The notes under the pieces are model-generated. The model had not been told where the DNA came from and did not search any database. It saw nothing but the letters and a program-made list of their open reading frames with translations. Positions 1 through 6,843 of a stretch of DNA of 64,000 bases are shown one piece after another. This DNA comes from CANJDH01 sp964443245 (lineage in GTDB: Bacteria > Pseudomonadota > Gammaproteobacteria > Burkholderiales > JAEUOS01), in assembly GCA_964443245.1 (NCBI GenBank), contig CAYUEG010000004.1, positions 6,088 to 70,087 of the forward strand. Direction: 5' to 3'. How positions within the stretch are numbered: the stretch's first letter is position 1; every line of letters begins with the position of its first letter. The translations under genes and the position numbers were made by a program.

Positions 1-212
1 GCCGGTGCGCCAATGATGGCGCTGGTGATCACGCCGTGCAGGATGCGCCCGCCATGGCGTGAGGCGCCCGCAAACGCCGCATCAACGTGCAGCGGGTTGA
101 AATCACCGATCAGGTCGGCCCCCACCGAGAGGTGGCGGTCCGTAATGGTGAGGGTCTCGGTGAACGTATCGCCCGGCTTGACCTCGCTGTATTTCTTGCC
201 CTGCACCGTCAT
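1..212 (-). CDS. MaoC-like (R)-hydratase, partial
   Basis: This is the N-terminal 70 residues of a hot-dog-fold MaoC hydratase; the rest lies beyond the window start. The ATG at 212 opens MTVQGKKYSEVKPGD, and the segment DFNPLHVD followed by HGGRILHGV matches the MaoC active-site signature (Asp and His of the hydratase 2 motif). Such enzymes hydrate trans-2-enoyl-CoA in beta-oxidation or related acyl-CoA pathways. It points left, divergent from the gamma-carbonic anhydrase gene. A second MaoC protein and two acyl-CoA dehydrogenases lie nearby on the same strand, which suggests a shared degradation pathway, although those genes would be transcribed separately because a plus-strand gene intervenes. 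The substrate cannot be read from the sequence. Confidence 0.85.
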   Translation of the reverse strand, partial: MTVQGKKYSEVKPGDTFTETLTITDRHLSVGADLIGDFNPLHVDAAFAGASRHGGRILHGVITSAIIGAP

Positions 213-295
213 TGCGCGTTTCCTCTCCCGGTCAAGGGTCGGCATGTCCTGTTCCCGTCCCCGGTGGATAATACAACCCCAACTCTCCTCACACG

Positions 296-895
296 ATGGC
301 CATGCCAATCTACTCCCTGGGCGAACGCACGCCGGTATTCAAGAGCGCCAATGTCTTCATCGCCCCGGGCGCCAGCGTGATCGGCAGCGCAACGTTCGGC
401 GACAACGTGTCGGTCTGGTTCGGCGCCGTGGTGCGCTCGGACAATGAGGTCATCGAACTGGGGGACAACGTCAACGTCCAGGATGGCGCGGTACTGCATG
501 CCGACCCGGGCTTTCCGCTGAAGCTGGCGAACAATGTCTCGATCGGCCATCTGGCGATGGTGCACGGCTCCACCATCGGCGAGAACACGCTGGTGGGCAT
601 CAACGCCGTCGTGCTGAACGGCTGCGTGATCGGCCGGAACTGCATCATCGGGGCCAACGCCTTGCTGCCGGAAGGCAAGGTGATCCCGGACAACTCACTC
701 GTGATGGGCTCGCCCGGCAAGGTGGTGCGGCAGTTGTCCGACGACGATGTGGCCAACCTGCGCCGCATCGCCAGCGGCTACGCCGCGCGTTCGGCAACCT
801 ACCGGCGCGACCTCAAGCAGATCGCAGCCGGCAGCGAAGACCCTGCCGCGCAAGCCTTTGCGGCACAGCTGGCCCAGGGTGCCAATACGCCTTAA
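296..895 (+). CDS. gamma-carbonic anhydrase-like hexapeptide protein
   Basis: The 199-residue protein is built from left-handed beta-helix hexapeptide repeats (for example VFIAPGASVIGSATFGDNV). Three histidines in VLHAD and in IGHLAMVHG fit the zinc ligands of the gamma-carbonic anhydrase family (YrdA/CaiE/PaaY group). Known relatives are trimeric; some hydrate CO2, while PaaY acts as a thioesterase, so the reaction here is open. Two in-frame ATGs (296 and 302) are possible starts and neither has a strong ribosome site; a weak -10-like GATAAT lies at 267-272. It is divergent from the partial MaoC gene and convergent with the next one. Position beside acyl-CoA genes would also fit a PaaY-like role, but this is weak evidence. 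Confidence 0.85.
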   Translation: MAMPIYSLGERTPVFKSANVFIAPGASVIGSATFGDNVSVWFGAVVRSDNEVIELGDNVNVQDGAVLHADPGFPLKLANNVSIGHLAMVHGSTIGENTLVGINAVVLNGCVIGRNCIIGANALLPEGKVIPDNSLVMGSPGKVVRQLSDDDVANLRRIASGYAARSATYRRDLKQIAAGSEDPAAQAFAAQLAQGANTP

Positions 896-909
896 GGTGT
901 AGCGGGCGT

Positions 910-1359
910 TCAGGCCGTCGGTGTACGGCCGAAAAGTCCGTAGCCACGCATCATGGCCACGTGCTCTTCACGCTGGTTGTAGATGTCCCAGCGGGTCAGC
1001 ACGAGGCCCCGATCCGGCTTGCTGGTGGCGCGCGCTTCCTCAATCGTCCGTTTGATGATGAGCGTATCGCCCGGACGCACGGGCTTGAGCCAGCGAATCT
1101 CTTCCATGCCGGGCGAACCCATGCTGACGGTCTTGGAAATGTAGGAATCGACCATCACGCGCATGGCCACCGCACAGGTATGCCACCCGCTGGCAATCAG
1201 GCCGCCGTAAATCGAGTCCTTCGCCGCCTCCGGATCAATGTGAAACGGTTGCGGGTCATACTTGCGCGCGAACTCGATGATCTCGTCCTGCGTCATCGTA
1301 TGGCGCCCGATTTCAACCGTTTCGCCGACCTTGAAGTCTTCGTAGTGATACTGGGCCAC
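910..1359 (-). CDS. MaoC family dehydratase
   Basis: The 149-residue protein is a full-length single hot-dog MaoC domain. DPQPFHIDPEAAKDSIYGG followed by LIASGWHTCAVAMR carries the family hydratase motif with Asp and His. The start is GTG at 1359, preceded by the purine-rich site AAGGGGAAGA. It lies 32 bp downstream of the small acyl-CoA dehydrogenase subunit on the same strand, so it is probably the last gene of a three-gene unit (large ACAD, small ACAD, MaoC). The likely step is hydration of the enoyl-CoA that the dehydrogenase pair produces. The chemical identity of the acyl group is not visible. Confidence 0.85.
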   Translation of the reverse strand: MAQYHYEDFKVGETVEIGRHTMTQDEIIEFARKYDPQPFHIDPEAAKDSIYGGLIASGWHTCAVAMRVMVDSYISKTVSMGSPGMEEIRWLKPVRPGDTLIIKRTIEEARATSKPDRGLVLTRWDIYNQREEHVAMMRGYGLFGRTPTA

Positions 1360-1391
1360 ATCTTCCCCTTGTCTTTGCCCTGTCGGCGTGC

Positions 1392-2567
1392 TCAGGCCGG
1401 AACTTTGGCCACGGCCGGCGCCGCGTGTTGCGACGCCGCCCCGATGGCGACAAACTCGGCCAGATGATGATCGACATCGCCCAGCATCAGGTCGATCATG
1501 GTGGCGCGCTTGAAATAGTGCGAGACGGCCAGTTCGTCCGTCATGCCCATGCCGCCGTGCATCTGGATCGCGGACTGGCCGATGAACTTGATGGCACGCC
1601 CGGCACGCACCTTGGCAGCGTGGATGGCGCGCTTGCGCTCCCCGGCATCAGCCGAATCGACCTTGACGGCAGCCAGCATGGCCAGTGAACGGGTCTGCTC
1701 CAGTTCCATGAACATTTCCGTGGCGCGATGCTGCAACACCTGAAACTTGCCGATCGGCACGCCAAACTGCTTGCGCGTCTTGAGATACTCGATCGTCTGC
1801 TCGTTGATCATGGCCAGGCAGCCGACCGCTTCGGCCACCAGCGCAGCCACGCCAACTTCAGCGGCACGCTCGATCAGGGTATGGCCTTCGCCGACCTTGC
1901 CGAGCAGGGCGTCGGCCCCCACGGCGACCTGGGTAAAGGTGATGTCAGCCGCGCGCATGCCGTCGATGGTGCGGTAATCACGCAGACTGACGCCAGCCGC
2001 CTTGCGATCCACCACAAAGAGGGTAATGCCTGCCTTGTCGCGCGTACCACCGGCCGTGCGGGCCGAGATCACCAGCTTGTCGGCCTGGGCGCCATGCAGC
2101 ACCACCGTCTTGGTGCCGTTGAGCACATGCCCCGCACCCGCCGCCGTGGCGGCCAGCGCCACGCTGAACAGTTCGTGGCGCGACTGCGCCTCGCCCAGCG
2201 CACAGGCAAGTTTGAGGGAGCCATCGGCAACGCCGGGCAACAGCCCCTGCTTGTGGGCGTCACTGCCGCCAAAGCGGATGAAGGCGGCGCCCATCACTGC
2301 CGTGGCGAAGTAAGGCTCCACGACCAGGCCACGCCCCAGTTCTTCCATGACCACCATCATGTCGACGCCGGTGCCGGAGAAGCCGCCATACGGTTCCGGT
2401 ACAGGCACGCCCATCAGGCCCAATTCGGCCAACCCGGCCCACGCGGCATCACTGGTGCCGGTACCGTGGATGATCTTCTTGCGCGCTTCAAACGTGTATT
2501 CCTGCGCCAGGTAGCGGCGCACCGCGTCACGCAACTGGTTCTGCTCTTCGGTGAAGGAAAAGTCCAT
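1392..2567 (-). CDS. acyl-CoA dehydrogenase, PimD-like small subunit
   Basis: The 391-residue flavoprotein has the three-part acyl-CoA dehydrogenase fold: an N-terminal helical domain opening MDFSFTEEQNQLRDAVRR, a central beta domain, and a C-terminal FAD-binding helical domain ending around QMHGGMGMTDELAVSHYFK. The opening and the length resemble the small subunit of pimeloyl-CoA dehydrogenase (PimD), which pairs with a separate large subunit; that match is from memory of the family. The ribosome site AAAGGAG before the ATG at 2567 overlaps the TAA of the upstream acyl-CoA dehydrogenase, so the two are translationally linked and probably form a hetero-oligomer. The likely reaction is alpha,beta-desaturation of an acyl-CoA. 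Dicarboxylic or cyclic substrates are possible. Confidence 0.88.
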   Translation of the reverse strand: MDFSFTEEQNQLRDAVRRYLAQEYTFEARKKIIHGTGTSDAAWAGLAELGLMGVPVPEPYGGFSGTGVDMMVVMEELGRGLVVEPYFATAVMGAAFIRFGGSDAHKQGLLPGVADGSLKLACALGEAQSRHELFSVALAATAAGAGHVLNGTKTVVLHGAQADKLVISARTAGGTRDKAGITLFVVDRKAAGVSLRDYRTIDGMRAADITFTQVAVGADALLGKVGEGHTLIERAAEVGVAALVAEAVGCLAMINEQTIEYLKTRKQFGVPIGKFQVLQHRATEMFMELEQTRSLAMLAAVKVDSADAGERKRAIHAAKVRAGRAIKFIGQSAIQMHGGMGMTDELAVSHYFKRATMIDLMLGDVDHHLAEFVAIGAASQHAAPAVAKVPA

Positions 2568-2578
2568 GATGCGCTCCT

Positions 2579-3760
2579 TTACAGACCCAGAATCATCTGG
2601 GTCATGATGTTCTTCTGGATTTCGTTCGAACCGCCGTAAATCGAGGTCTTGCGGTAGTTGAAGTAGTAGGCCGCAAGCGGATCAAGAATCTCGCCCTTGG
2701 CCGGATCATCAAACTCCTCGACGTGAAACGGCAACCCGCGCGGCCCGATGGCTTCGAGCATCAGTTCGGTCAGGCGCTGCTGGATTTCGGTACCCTTGAC
2801 CTTCAGCAGCGAAGCCTCGGGACCGGGCCCCTTGCCGTGGGATTCGGCAGACACTACCCGCAGGACGGTGATTTCCAGCGCCATCAGGTCGATTTCCAGC
2901 TCTGCCACCTTGGTGGCAAAGCGCAGGTCTTCCAGCAGGGGTTTGCCGTTGAGCTGCTGGCCGCCGGCAACCCGCTTGAGCAATTCGAGCTCGCGCTTGG
3001 AGCGGCCCACCGCGGCAATCCCGGTGCGCTCGTGCCCGAGCAGGTACTTGGCATAGGTCCAGCCCTTGTTCTCTTCTCCCACCAGGTTTTCCACCGGCAC
3101 TTCGACGTTGTCGAAGAACACCTCGTTGACCTCGTGCGCCTCGTCCATGGTGATGATCGGGCGCACCGTGATGCCGGGGCTCTTCATGTCGATCAGGAGG
3201 AACGAGATGCCTTCCTGTTTCTTGGCTTCCGGGTCGGTACGGACCAGACAGAAGATCATGTCGGCGTGCTGCCCGAGCGTGGTCCAGGTCTTCTGGCCGT
3301 TGACGATGTACTTGTCGCCCTTGCGCTCTGCGCGCGTCTTGAGCGATGCCAGATCGGAACCGGAGCCCGGTTCCGAATAGCCCTGACACCACCAGTCGGT
3401 GCCGTCATAGATGCGCGGCAGGTAATGCCGCTTCTGGCCTTCGTTGGCAAACCGCATGATGACCGGCGCCACCATGGCGACGCCGAACGGCAATACCTGC
3501 GGGGTGCCGACGCGCGCGCATTCTTCGTCGAATATGTGTTTTTGGGTCGGCGTCCAGCCGGTGCCGCCCCACTCCACCGGCCAGGACGGCACGATCCAGC
3601 CCTTGGCAGCAAGAATCTTGTGCCAGCGCTGGAAGTCTTCTTTGGTCAGGTGCCGGTGCCCGAGCACCTTGGCCTGCAGGTCCTTGGGCAGGTTTGCTTC
3701 GAGCCAGCTACGCACTTCGGCACGGAATGCTTCATCCGCGGCCGTGTAGTTCAAATCCAT
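2579..3760 (-). CDS. acyl-CoA dehydrogenase, PimC-like large subunit
   Basis: The protein has 393 residues from the chosen ATG at 3760, which has GGAGA at an ideal distance. An in-frame GTG 15 bp upstream is less likely. The domains are N-terminal helical (MDLNYTAADEAFRAEVRSWL), central beta with the FAD contact QGYSEPGSGSDLASLK, and a C-terminal helical domain ending YGGSNEIQKNIMTQMILGL. Family members of this type often work as the catalytic partner of a second acyl-CoA dehydrogenase subunit, here the gene 11 bp downstream. The YGGSNEI segment has Gly where medium-chain dehydrogenases have the catalytic Glu (YEGT), so the base must come from elsewhere in the chain, as in several related subfamilies. 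It is the first gene of the presumed ACAD-ACAD-MaoC operon. Confidence 0.88.
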   Translation of the reverse strand: MDLNYTAADEAFRAEVRSWLEANLPKDLQAKVLGHRHLTKEDFQRWHKILAAKGWIVPSWPVEWGGTGWTPTQKHIFDEECARVGTPQVLPFGVAMVAPVIMRFANEGQKRHYLPRIYDGTDWWCQGYSEPGSGSDLASLKTRAERKGDKYIVNGQKTWTTLGQHADMIFCLVRTDPEAKKQEGISFLLIDMKSPGITVRPIITMDEAHEVNEVFFDNVEVPVENLVGEENKGWTYAKYLLGHERTGIAAVGRSKRELELLKRVAGGQQLNGKPLLEDLRFATKVAELEIDLMALEITVLRVVSAESHGKGPGPEASLLKVKGTEIQQRLTELMLEAIGPRGLPFHVEEFDDPAKGEILDPLAAYYFNYRKTSIYGGSNEIQKNIMTQMILGL

Positions 3761-3815
3761 GGTGGTCTCCGTCACGCCAGGAGGTTGCGCGAGCCGGAGA
3801 TATTACCCCAAGCAA

Positions 3816-4283
3816 TTAGTTCAGTTCGCTCTTGTCGACGAGCGGAAACGGCAACTGGGTCACGGCGATTCCCTCTTCGGCGAGCGCGGCAGCTTCCTTC
3901 GGTGAAGCCACGCCGCGAATCGAACGGGCCTCGGTTTCCTTGTAATGGATGCGCCGCGCCTCTTCGGGAAACTTGTTGCCGACATCTTCGGTGTTTTCCA
4001 CCAGTTTGCGCAGCATCGCCAGCATTTCCGCCTGCTGTGGTGCCATCATCGCATGCGGTGTCGGGGCCGCATTGGGCTGCACAGAAGCCGAGGTTGAGGC
4101 CGGTTCGGCTCCGGCAGGCAACAGGTTCAAACGCGGCGCCGAAAGCTGCTTTTCCACCTGGGTAGACGAGCAGACCGGGCACGACAGCAGACCACGCGCC
4201 TTTTGCGACGCCATGTCATCGGCCGAGGCAAACCAGCCCTCGAACAGGTGGCCATGCTCACACGCAAGGTTGAAAACGATCAT
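3816..4283 (-). CDS. DUF1178 family protein
   Basis: The 155-residue protein opens MIVFNLACEHGHLFEGWFAS and has a CPVCSS pair near residue 36. Together with the first CxH pair this looks like a small zinc ribbon, and the whole matches the DUF1178 family. A low-complexity Ala/Pro/Thr stretch in the middle precedes a conserved tail around EDVGNKFPEEARRIHYKE. DUF1178 proteins are common in alpha- and betaproteobacteria and have no established function. It is alone on the minus strand, between the acyl-CoA dehydrogenases and the tRNA cluster. Confidence 0.85.
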   Translation of the reverse strand: MIVFNLACEHGHLFEGWFASADDMASQKARGLLSCPVCSSTQVEKQLSAPRLNLLPAGAEPASTSASVQPNAAPTPHAMMAPQQAEMLAMLRKLVENTEDVGNKFPEEARRIHYKETEARSIRGVASPKEAAALAEEGIAVTQLPFPLVDKSELN

Positions 4284-4396
4284 CTGACGGGCCGGAGGTA
4301 ACGCGAATTGGACTGAGGATGCAGGGATGCACAGAGATTACCAGCAATTTCAGTCAGCACGCTGCTGACCGGCGCTGGCCGACGACAGCTGGCATT

Positions 4397-4488
4397 TGGT
4401 GCCCGGAGCGGGGATCGAACCCGCACGCCCCTTTGCAGGAAGCGAGGGATTTTAAGTCCCTTGTGTATACCAGTTTCACCATCCGGGC
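4397..4488 (-). tRNA. tRNA-Leu (UAA)
   Basis: Read on the minus strand, the acceptor arm GCCCGGA pairs with TCCGGGC and is followed by an encoded ACCA end. The anticodon loop CTTAAAA between AGGGA and TCCCT gives anticodon UAA. A long variable arm, typical of a type II leucine tRNA, explains the 92-nt length. It is the last gene of the Gly-Cys-Leu cluster. Confidence 0.97.
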
Positions 4489-4561
4489 GAAGGCACAATT
4501 TTAGCGAGTTGGCCCTGTTTCAGGCAAAACTGCAGGAAAAGTTCGCAGATAAGGCGAAAAC

Positions 4562-4635
4562 TGGAGGCGCGGGCCGGAGTCGAACCGACCTACATGGATT
4601 TGCAATCCAGTGCATAACCGCTTTGCTACCGCGCC
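4562..4635 (-). tRNA. tRNA-Cys (GCA)
   Basis: On the minus strand GGCGCGG pairs with CCGCGCC, followed by TCCA. The anticodon stem-loop GGATTGCAAATCC gives anticodon GCA. The total is 74 nt including the encoded CCA. It lies between tRNA-Gly and tRNA-Leu, the same order as glyW-cysT-leuZ of Escherichia coli. Confidence 0.97.
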
Positions 4636-4662
4636 ACGACCGCAGAACAGGCCTGCGGAAAC

Positions 4663-4691
4663 AAAAAGGGGAAATCGCTTTCCCCTTTTTT
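4663..4691 (-). terminator. perfect hairpin with U-tract between tRNA-Gly and tRNA-Cys
   Basis: AAAAAGGGGAAA (4663-4674), loop TCGC, TTTCCCCTTTTT (4679-4690) form a perfect 12-bp stem. Read leftward from tRNA-Gly it ends in a T-run, so it has the form of an intrinsic terminator. The two downstream tRNAs have no obvious promoter of their own, so it may act as a partial terminator or a processing hairpin. Confidence 0.65.
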
Positions 4692-4698
4692 GAAAACC

Positions 4699-4774
4699 TG
4701 GAGCGGGAGAAGAGTCTCGAACTCTCGACCTCAACCTTGGCAAGGTTGCGCTCTACCAACTGAGCTACTCCCGC
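4699..4774 (-). tRNA. tRNA-Gly (GCC)
   Basis: On the minus strand GCGGGAG pairs with CTCCCGC and is followed by TCCA. The D-arm reads TAGCTCAGTTGG, and the anticodon loop in ACCTTGCCAAGGT gives GCC. It is the first gene of the cluster, 15 nt downstream of a clear -10 box. Confidence 0.97.
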
Positions 4775-4789
4775 ACTGCTTAAGCCAAG

Positions 4790-4818
4790 ATTATAACAAA
4801 AACGGGCTGGTTGGGCAA
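4790..4818 (-). promoter_or_regulatory. sigma-70 promoter of the tRNA cluster
   Basis: On the minus strand TTGCCC (4818-4813) and TATAAT (4795-4790) are separated by exactly 17 nt. The -10 box is perfect, and the predicted start is about 7-8 nt before the tRNA-Gly 5' end. This is the best sigma-70 match I see in the window. Confidence 0.8.
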
Positions 4819-4964
4819 CCCGTCCACGGCCGGCGCATTTCGCCACCTCTCCGGCAGCTATGCCAGTGGAATCTGGCGGGCAAAAAGGCCACAATTGAAG
4901 CGATACCTCCGTGGTACCTCCACCTATAGTGTCTATCCATGGCTCCCAACCAGGAATTGTCCTG

Positions 4965-6608
4965 ATGACCCCCCCCATGCATGCTGCCCCCGGAAAGCTC
5001 GCCACACTGATCATCGGCATCGCCACCTTGGCGTGGGCCGGCGGGAGCGTGACCGCGCAGCAGCGACCGACGCCCGGTTCGGTGGAAGACTCGATCCGTC
5101 CGCTGCCGCAGCTGGCACCCGAACCCGCACCACCTGCGCCCGCGTTGCCAAAACCGACCATGCCCCCGCCCGGGAATGGCAAGCCCGTGGGCATTGCCGA
5201 AGTGGCATTTGCCGGCAACGCGGTGATTCCCGCCAGCCAGCTCAACGAGATGGTGAAGAGCCTGATCAAGCCCGAGATGACCATCAACGAGATCAGCGGC
5301 ATTGCGGTCGGCCTGACCACCCGCTTGCGCGAGGCCGGTTATCTGCTGGCAATCGCCGTGATTCCGCCGCAAAAACTGGAGAATGGCCGGCTGCGCATCG
5401 AAATTCTCGAGGGCAGGATCGACTTCATCAGCGTCAGTGGCAATCGGCATTACCCTGCCGCCTACATTGAAAGGTTGATCGGCGATCTGCGCGGCAAGCC
5501 TGCGCCCACCATCGCGGATCTCGAGGAGCGCATGCTGTTGCTCAACGAGTTGCCCGGCCTGCGCGCGCGCGCCCTCCTGAGCGCCGGCAAGGAACCGGGC
5601 GGCACCACACTGGCCCTGGAAGTGAGCGAGAACCCCTATCGCGCCACGATCGGCGCCTCCAACCACGGCTCGCGGGAACTGGGGCAGTACCGGATGGACG
5701 GGTCTTTCGACCTGTACAACCCGTTCGGTCTGGGCGATGTGCTGAGCGTACGCGGCCTGCACTCGGCGGGCGGGCTGACGGACCTGGGGCGCCTGGCTTA
5801 CAGCATCCAGCCATTCGGCCGCACGCGCTACGGCGTGTCCATCTCGCGCGTGGACTATCGCGTCGGCGGCAATTTCACCTCACTCGACCTGCAAGGTTAT
5901 GCCCTGACAAGGGAGATCAGCGCCTCGACACCGCTGCTGCGCCAACGGATGACCGGGATCACCTTCGGCGCCGGCGCGCGCAGCTCGCGTACCAGCCAGA
6001 GTGCGCTGGGCGTCAACACCGGATCGAACGTCGTCAATAGCGGCTTTGCCAATCTGGCCGGCTATCACTATGACATGGGCGGCGGCGCCACCTTCGGTGT
6101 CATCGGAGTGGCCAGCAATGGCCGCAGCAATTCAGCCGGAACCGATCCGCGCGCACTGGCGCTCAAGGTGGATGGCGATATCAGCCATACCCGTCCGATT
6201 GGCGCCGGTGTCGAGGTAGCCGGGCGCCTGGCAGGCGCCGTCAGCCGGGTCGCGCTGCCGGATACCGAGAAGTTCAGCATTGGCGGCCCGGATTCGGTAC
6301 GCGCCTATCCGATCGCCCAGGCCCGCGGGGACCGCGGATTCCTGGCATCGCTGGAAATGCGACGCCGGCTGGACAGCCTGCCTGGCATGCAGGTGGGGGT
6401 GTTTTACGACTTCGCGACGGTCAGGCGGGTGCAGACCGCTGTCACACCCGATTTCGACACCCTGCGGGGCGTAGGAGTCGGTGCCACCTACATGCCGGAT
6501 CGCAACCTGCGGGTCCGGCTTGATCTGGCCCACGCGCTGGGCGGCAACCCGACCGCCGATAACCGCGGCCGCAATCGTGCCTGGTTGAGCGTCGTGTACA
6601 CCTTCTAG
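4965..6608 (+). CDS. TpsB outer-membrane transporter (ShlB/FhaC/HecB family)
   Basis: From ATG 4965 (AGGA at 4952-4955) the protein has 547 residues. A signal peptide (about residues 1-30) leads to a Pro-rich linker typical of TpsB proteins (EPAPPAPALPKPTMPPP), then two POTRA domains (about 65-220) and a 16-strand beta-barrel that ends in the C-terminal Phe of VVYTF. The VRAYP segment is the conserved barrel-loop motif of the Omp85 superfamily. TpsB proteins export a partner TpsA across the outer membrane; that partner follows directly at 6844. A GTG at 4911 and an ATG at 4977 are alternative starts. A run of eight C at 4969-4976 sits just after the chosen start (see findings). Confidence 0.9.
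   Translation: MTPPMHAAPGKLATLIIGIATLAWAGGSVTAQQRPTPGSVEDSIRPLPQLAPEPAPPAPALPKPTMPPPGNGKPVGIAEVAFAGNAVIPASQLNEMVKSLIKPEMTINEISGIAVGLTTRLREAGYLLAIAVIPPQKLENGRLRIEILEGRIDFISVSGNRHYPAAYIERLIGDLRGKPAPTIADLEERMLLLNELPGLRARALLSAGKEPGGTTLALEVSENPYRATIGASNHGSRELGQYRMDGSFDLYNPFGLGDVLSVRGLHSAGGLTDLGRLAYSIQPFGRTRYGVSISRVDYRVGGNFTSLDLQGYALTREISASTPLLRQRMTGITFGAGARSSRTSQSALGVNTGSNVVNSGFANLAGYHYDMGGGATFGVIGVASNGRSNSAGTDPRALALKVDGDISHTRPIGAGVEVAGRLAGAVSRVALPDTEKFSIGGPDSVRAYPIAQARGDRGFLASLEMRRRLDSLPGMQVGVFYDFATVRRVQTAVTPDFDTLRGVGVGATYMPDRNLRVRLDLAHALGGNPTADNRGRNRAWLSVVYTF
4969..4976 (+). repeat. C8 homopolymer at the 5' end of tpsB
   Basis: Eight consecutive C occur two codons after the ATG at 4965 and directly before the in-frame ATG at 4977. 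Slippage here would shift the frame only for ribosomes that start upstream of the tract, which is the arrangement seen in phase-variable surface genes. Whether the tract varies cannot be told from one sequence. Confidence 0.7.
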
Positions 6609-6623
6609 GGGGTCGCCGACCGC

Positions 6624-6668
6624 CGCGCGCCGCCGGCTTTTTTCGGCGCGCGAACCGCCGGTTCGCGC
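6624..6668 (+). promoter_or_regulatory. two mutually exclusive hairpins between tpsB and tpsA
   Basis: Hairpin A pairs 6624-6632 (CGCGCGCCG) with 6644-6652 around a loop that includes TTTTTT. Hairpin B pairs 6648-6656 (GCGCGAACC) with 6660-6668. They share 6648-6652, so only one can form at a time. They lie 16 nt after the tpsB stop and about 175 nt before the tpsA start, and could be a terminator or attenuator-like switch that sets the ratio of transporter to substrate. Nothing else is recognisable in the 235-bp spacer. Confidence 0.4.
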
Positions 6669-6843
6669 ATTTCCCGGTTTTTCCTGCCTGTTCGGCCTCT
6701 TCCTGTCCTCAAGTTCTCCGCGCCACTGCCGTTAGCCCCACTGGAGGCGGTGCGCCCGACAGAATCAGGCACCGTTTGATCCCCACGTTCTGCCCGTGGT
6801 GTGCATCCGCCCCAAGGATCACACCACTTTTGGGAGAAAGACG

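Noticed and set aside
2723..4165. Long plus-strand open frame of 480 codons
   Set aside because: It is antisense to the acyl-CoA dehydrogenase and DUF1178 genes. Its translation has no domain-like pattern and arises from GC-rich codon use.
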